From Betaproteobacteria bacterium CG2_30_68_42 (GTDB taxonomy: Bacteria > Pseudomonadota > Gammaproteobacteria > Burkholderiales > Rhodocyclaceae), in contig MNXU01000095.1 of NCBI GenBank assembly GCA_001872285.1, positions 1 to 39,292 on the forward strand: 39,292 bases of DNA, read 5' to 3'. Positions 33,287 through 39,292 of the stretch are shown here, piece by piece; positions within the stretch are counted from its first letter, which is position 1, and every line of letters starts with the position of its first letter. Both the position numbers and the translations under genes were made by a program. The notes below the pieces were generated by a model. It was given only the letters and a program-made list of their open reading frames with translations. It made no database searches and was not told the origin of the DNA.

Positions 33287-33300
33287 TTGACCTAACTCAA
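33287..33300 (-). promoter_or_regulatory. FNR/Anr-type binding site upstream of napF
   Basis: The minus strand reads TTGAGTTAGGTCAA, which keeps the TTGA-N6-TCAA core of the FNR/Anr/Dnr family. Its centre (33293.5) is 41.5 nt from the predicted start at 33252. It explains control of the nap operon by low oxygen or nitrogen oxides. Confidence 0.65.
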
Positions 33301-33319
33301 CTTTTCCGACGCCGCCGCG

Positions 33320-33856
33320 TCATTGCCTTCCGGCCGCGTCGCCACCTTCCGGGAAGAGCGCATCGACGAACCCGAAGCGGGACAGGTCGCGCATGCGCAT
33401 CGGATAGAGGATGCCGTCGAGATGGTCGCACTCGTGCTGCACCACGCGGGCATGAAAACCCTCGGCCTCGCGCCCGAAGGCGCGGCCGGCCTCGTCGAAG
33501 CCGCGGTAGCGGATCCGCCGCAGCCGCGGTACCCAGCCGCGCAGCCCGGGCACCGAAAGGCAGCCCTCCCATCCACCTTCCTCCTCGCCGCCGAGCGCCT
33601 CGATCGACGGGTTGATCAACACCGTGAGCGGGATCGGTTCGGCCTGTGGATAGCGCGCATTGTGCTCGAAGCCGAACACGACCAGCCGCAGGTCGACGCC
33701 GATCTGCGGCGCCGCGAGCCCCGCGCCGTCTTGCGCATGCATCGTGTCGAAGAGATCGTCGAGCAGCTCGCGCAGCGCTGCCGATGCGAAATCGGCGACC
33801 GGCCGCGACCTGCGCAGCAAGCGCGGATCCCCCATCCTGAGCACGGGCCGGATCAT
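33320..33856 (-). CDS. def: Peptide deformylase
   Basis: Removes the formyl group from the N-terminal Met of new proteins before Map acts. The 178 residues hold all three motifs: [10 protein letters not shown] (44-53), EGCLSVPG (97-104, metal ligand Cys99) and QHECDHLDG (140-148, His141, Glu142, His145). No fmt gene is adjacent, so this may be a second deformylase. The region before the ATG has no usable SD: a four-unit heptamer repeat ends 2 nt before the start codon. It lies between the MTI phosphorylase gene and napF on the same strand. Confidence 0.97.
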   Translation of the reverse strand: MIRPVLRMGDPRLLRRSRPVADFASAALRELLDDLFDTMHAQDGAGLAAPQIGVDLRLVVFGFEHNARYPQAEPIPLTVLINPSIEALGGEEEGGWEGCLSVPGLRGWVPRLRRIRYRGFDEAGRAFGREAEGFHARVVQHECDHLDGILYPMRMRDLSRFGFVDALFPEGGDAAGRQ

Positions 33857-33858
33857 CC

Positions 33859-33886
33859 CTGAAACCCGAAACCCGAAACCCGAAAC
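33859..33886 (-). repeat. Heptamer tandem repeat before def
   Basis: Four direct copies of a 7-mer (coding strand GTTTCGG, the last copy GTTTCAG) fill 33886-33859 and end 2 nt before the def ATG. They occupy the position of the ribosome binding site in the 67-nt gap behind the phosphorylase gene. Confidence 0.9.
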
Positions 33887-33923
33887 GTCACCACGCGAGC
33901 GATGAGCCGCCAGCTTTCGCGGA

Positions 33924-34670
33924 TCACGCGCAGAACCGCTCGACGATCCGTTTCACGCGTCCGACCGCCTGCTGCAGCACCTGCTCGATCGGCGCGAACT
34001 GCACGCCACTGCGGCTCTCGCCGCGCCCCGCGGCGGCATTCGCGACCACCGCGATCGCGGCGTAGGGCATCCCGAGTTCGCGCGCGAGCGCCGCCTCCGG
34101 CATCCCGGTCATGCCGACGACATCGGCGCCGTCGCGTTCCAGCCGGTCGATCTCGGCGGCGGTCTCGAGCCGCGGCCCCTGGGTCGCCGCGTAGACCGCG
34201 CCGTCGACGATCGGCTCGCCGGCCTGCGCGGCCGCGGCGAGGATGGCCGCGCGCAGCAGCGGATCGTAGGGCTCGGTGAAGTCGATATGAACGACCGGAA
34301 CGTCGATCGTATCGTGGAAGGTGCTCATGCGCCCCCAGGTGTAGTCGATGAGCTGGTGCGGCACGGCAAGGGTGCCCGGCCCGAGGTCGGCGCGGATGCC
34401 TCCCACCGAGGCCACCGACACGACCTGGCTCGCGCGCAGCTCGCGCAGCGCCCAGATGTTGGCGCGGTAATTCACCTGGTGGGGCGGGATGGTGTGGCCG
34501 TAGCCGTGGCGCGCCAGGAAGACGACTTCGCGGTTCGCGATCCGGCCGATCAGCAGCGATCCCGACGGATCGCCATAGGGCGTGCGCACCACGCGCCGCC
34601 CGGTGACCTCCAGGTTCGTCAGCCGCGTCAGACCACTGCCGCCGATGATCGCGAGCATCGTGCCGCTCAT
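33924..34670 (-). CDS. mtnP: S-methyl-5'-thioinosine (or -adenosine) phosphorylase
   Basis: A PNP/MTAP-family enzyme that cleaves the methylthio-nucleoside by-product of polyamine synthesis with phosphate. The ATG at 34670 gives 248 residues and overlaps the hpt stop as ATGA. Phosphate- and ribose-site elements include IIGGSGL (8-14), ARHG (53-56), [12 protein letters not shown] (64-75) and [12 protein letters not shown] (187-198). The sequence is very like the Pseudomonas aeruginosa enzyme that acts on methylthioinosine and releases hypoxanthine; that match is from memory. The coupling to hpt, which salvages hypoxanthine, supports thioinosine over thioadenosine. Confidence 0.93.
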   Translation of the reverse strand: MSGTMLAIIGGSGLTRLTNLEVTGRRVVRTPYGDPSGSLLIGRIANREVVFLARHGYGHTIPPHQVNYRANIWALRELRASQVVSVASVGGIRADLGPGTLAVPHQLIDYTWGRMSTFHDTIDVPVVHIDFTEPYDPLLRAAILAAAAQAGEPIVDGAVYAATQGPRLETAAEIDRLERDGADVVGMTGMPEAALARELGMPYAAIAVVANAAAGRGESRSGVQFAPIEQVLQQAVGRVKRIVERFCA

Positions 34671-35221
34671 CCGGGGCGCGATTCGCCCACCGCATAGATC
34701 GCGGGCAGGTTGCGCCACGCCCCGCGCACGTCCATGCCGAAGCCGAACACGTAGCGGTCGGGCACCCGCAAGCCCACGAAATCCGCGCTCACCGGCTTGC
34801 GATGCCCGAGATCCTTGTCGACCAGCACCGCGGCGAGACATGCGCGCGCTCCCAGCTCGAGAACCTTGTCCTTGATCGCCGCCAGCGTCACGCCCTCGTC
34901 GAGAATGTCATCGACGAGCAGCACGACGCGGTCGCGCACGGGGCTGCGCGGGGTGGCGATCCAGCGCAGCGTGCCGCCCGAAGTGGTTCCCGTGTAGCGC
35001 GTGACATGCACATAGTCGAAATCGAGCGGAAAGCGCAGCCGCGGCAGCAGATGGCCGGTGAACACGACCGCACCGCCCATCACCGAGAGCACCAGCGGTT
35101 CGAGCCGGCCCAGCTCGGCGGTGATCCGGGCGGCGACGCAATCGAGCGCCTCCTCGACCGCCGCCTGCGGCCAGATCAGCTCGGCGCCGTTCAGGATGCT
35201 CCAGGCTTCTTCGGCGTTCAT
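34667..35221 (-). CDS. hpt: Hypoxanthine-guanine phosphoribosyltransferase
   Basis: Converts hypoxanthine or guanine with PRPP to IMP or GMP. The ATG at 35221 gives 184 residues and overlaps the galU stop as ATGA; the longer frame upstream lies inside galU. The PRPP-binding motif [15 protein letters not shown] is at 99-113, with Asp104 and Asp105. [13 protein letters not shown] (47-59) is the PPi-binding loop region, and the C-terminal half has [12 protein letters not shown], typical of the family. The stop overlaps the phosphorylase start, so the two act in sequence on hypoxanthine. Confidence 0.95.
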   Translation of the reverse strand: MNAEEAWSILNGAELIWPQAAVEEALDCVAARITAELGRLEPLVLSVMGGAVVFTGHLLPRLRFPLDFDYVHVTRYTGTTSGGTLRWIATPRSPVRDRVVLLVDDILDEGVTLAAIKDKVLELGARACLAAVLVDKDLGHRKPVSADFVGLRVPDRYVFGFGMDVRGAWRNLPAIYAVGESRPG

Positions 35222-36096
35222 CGGCCGGGTCGCAGCGAAGCGAGGTAGCGATTGAACTCGGCGCCGATCTCCGGATGCTTGCGCGCCAGCGCGACCGTGG
35301 CCTGGAGATAGCCCAGCTTGGATCCGCAGTCGTAGCGCGTGCCGTGGAAGCGGTAGGCGAGCACCGCCTCCTCGGCGAGCAGCGCCGAGATCGCGTCGGT
35401 GAGCTGGATCTCGCCTCCGGCCCCGGCGCGCGCAGCGCGAAGATGCGCGAAGATGCGCGGGGTCAGGATGTAGCGCCCGATCACCGCCAGCGTGCTTGGC
35501 GCGCGCTCCGGCGAAGGCTTCTCGACGATCGCATTCACGCGCTGGACATCCCCGCTCTCTGCCTCGGTGCTCACGATGCCGTAGCGGGATGTCTCCTCGC
35601 GCGGCACTTCCTGGACCCCGAGCACCGAGCACTGGAACTCGTCGAACACCTCGGTCATCTGCCGCGCCACGCCCCGCTCCGCATCCACCAGATCGTCGGC
35701 GAGCACGACCGCGAACGGCTCGTCGTTCAGGACCGGAGCAGCGCACAGCACCGCATGCCCGAGCCCGAGCTGCTCGGGCTGGCGGATGTAGATGCAGTTG
35801 ATGTCCTTCGGGATCGTCTCCTGCACCACCCGCAGCAGGTCGTCCTTGCCGCGCGAACGCAGCTCCGCCTCGATCTCGTAGGCCTTGTCGAAATGGTCCT
35901 CGATCGCCCGCTTGGTGCGGCCGGTGATGAACACCATGTCGGTGATGCCGGCCGCCGCTGCCTCTTCCACCGCGTACTGGATGAGCGGTTTGTCCACCAC
36001 CGGCAGCATCTCCTTGGGGCTCGCCTTGGTCGCCGGCAGGAAGCGGCTGCCCAGTCCCGCGACCGGAAACACCGCCTTGGTCACCTTCTTCTTCAT
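35218..36096 (-). CDS. galU: UTP-glucose-1-phosphate uridylyltransferase
   Basis: Makes UDP-glucose for surface polysaccharides and sugar nucleotides. The 292 residues match the family. The nucleotide-binding N-terminus [20 protein letters not shown] and [18 protein letters not shown] are diagnostic, as is the later [17 protein letters not shown] element precedes the ATG. The gene follows ligA after 9 nt and is coupled to hpt. A 10-bp perfect tandem repeat (2.5 copies, 35435-35459) lies in the coding sequence; a change in its copy number would shift the frame. Confidence 0.97.
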   Translation of the reverse strand: MKKKVTKAVFPVAGLGSRFLPATKASPKEMLPVVDKPLIQYAVEEAAAAGITDMVFITGRTKRAIEDHFDKAYEIEAELRSRGKDDLLRVVQETIPKDINCIYIRQPEQLGLGHAVLCAAPVLNDEPFAVVLADDLVDAERGVARQMTEVFDEFQCSVLGVQEVPREETSRYGIVSTEAESGDVQRVNAIVEKPSPERAPSTLAVIGRYILTPRIFAHLRAARAGAGGEIQLTDAISALLAEEAVLAYRFHGTRYDCGSKLGYLQATVALARKHPEIGAEFNRYLASLRPGR

Positions 36097-36105
36097 CTTC
36101 CCTCC

Positions 36106-39184
<3,079 letters not shown>

Positions 39185-39292
39185 CAGACCGGCTCCTCAT
39201 GCCGCCGCCTCCTTTCCCCGCATCGATGTTGGACCACCGCGCTGTCGGCGGCTCGGCGGCGCTCGCGGACGCTACGCCCCCGTTCGCTTCGC
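39185..39292. other. Right edge, unassigned GC-rich sequence
   Basis: The 108 nt upstream of the zipA-like gene are GC-rich. No C-terminus of SMC is recognisable in the three minus-strand frames. One frame ends in a TGA that overlaps the zipA ATG, but its product is Arg-rich and unfamiliar. A 9-codon ORF with a strong SD starts at 39200. Confidence 0.4.

Overview
The window is a GC-rich bacterial chromosome segment, almost fully coding, and most likely from a betaproteobacterium. The order rpsB-tsf-pyrH-frr-uppS-cdsA-dxr-rseP-bamA-skp-lpxD-fabZ-lpxA-lpxB-rnhB, with map-glnD divergent from rpsB, smpB divergent from ratA-rnfH, and zipA-ligA, is a typical proteobacterial housekeeping layout. The order within the Betaproteobacteria cannot be read from the sequence. 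The periplasmic nitrate reductase operon implies a facultative nitrate reducer. No CRISPR array, prophage, tRNA or rRNA is visible. Both ends stop in short stretches I cannot assign.

Layout. 1-154: possible edge of a mobile element behind guaA. 155-3226 (-): guaB-guaA, GMP synthesis. 3289-3735 (+): secreted DUF4124 protein. 3740-4488 (-): ratA-rnfH. 4536-5880 (+): smpB and a DUF364-family protein. 5884-8256 (-): ppsA, divergent from its regulator ppsR (8338-9168, +). 9180-24039 (-): sixteen genes running from rpsB through translation factors, isoprenoid and phospholipid synthesis, outer-membrane assembly and lipid A synthesis to rnhB and a SpoU methyltransferase. 24284-27703 (+): map and glnD. 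27713-33226 (-): napFDAGHB with no napC. 33320-39184 (-): zipA-like, ligA, galU, hpt, an MTA/MTI phosphorylase and def.

The genes join into a few themes. Envelope: undecaprenyl-PP synthase, CDP-DAG synthase, Dxr, RseP, BamA, Skp, LpxD/FabZ/LpxA/LpxB and GalU. Purines: the MTI phosphorylase releases hypoxanthine, Hpt makes IMP, and GuaB-GuaA take IMP to GMP. Respiration: NapA and NapB fed by NapGH, behind a promoter with an FNR/Anr-type site at a computed -41.5.

I found no wholly new multigene system. The points most worth a second look are: an AT-rich island of about 60 nt inside dxr; an FNR-type class II promoter before napF; a NapB with a lipobox; Ile at the acyl-chain ruler position of LpxA; an rpsB leader with two mutually exclusive hairpins; a GTC codon where the LpxB start would be expected; and a heptamer tandem repeat in place of the def ribosome binding site.
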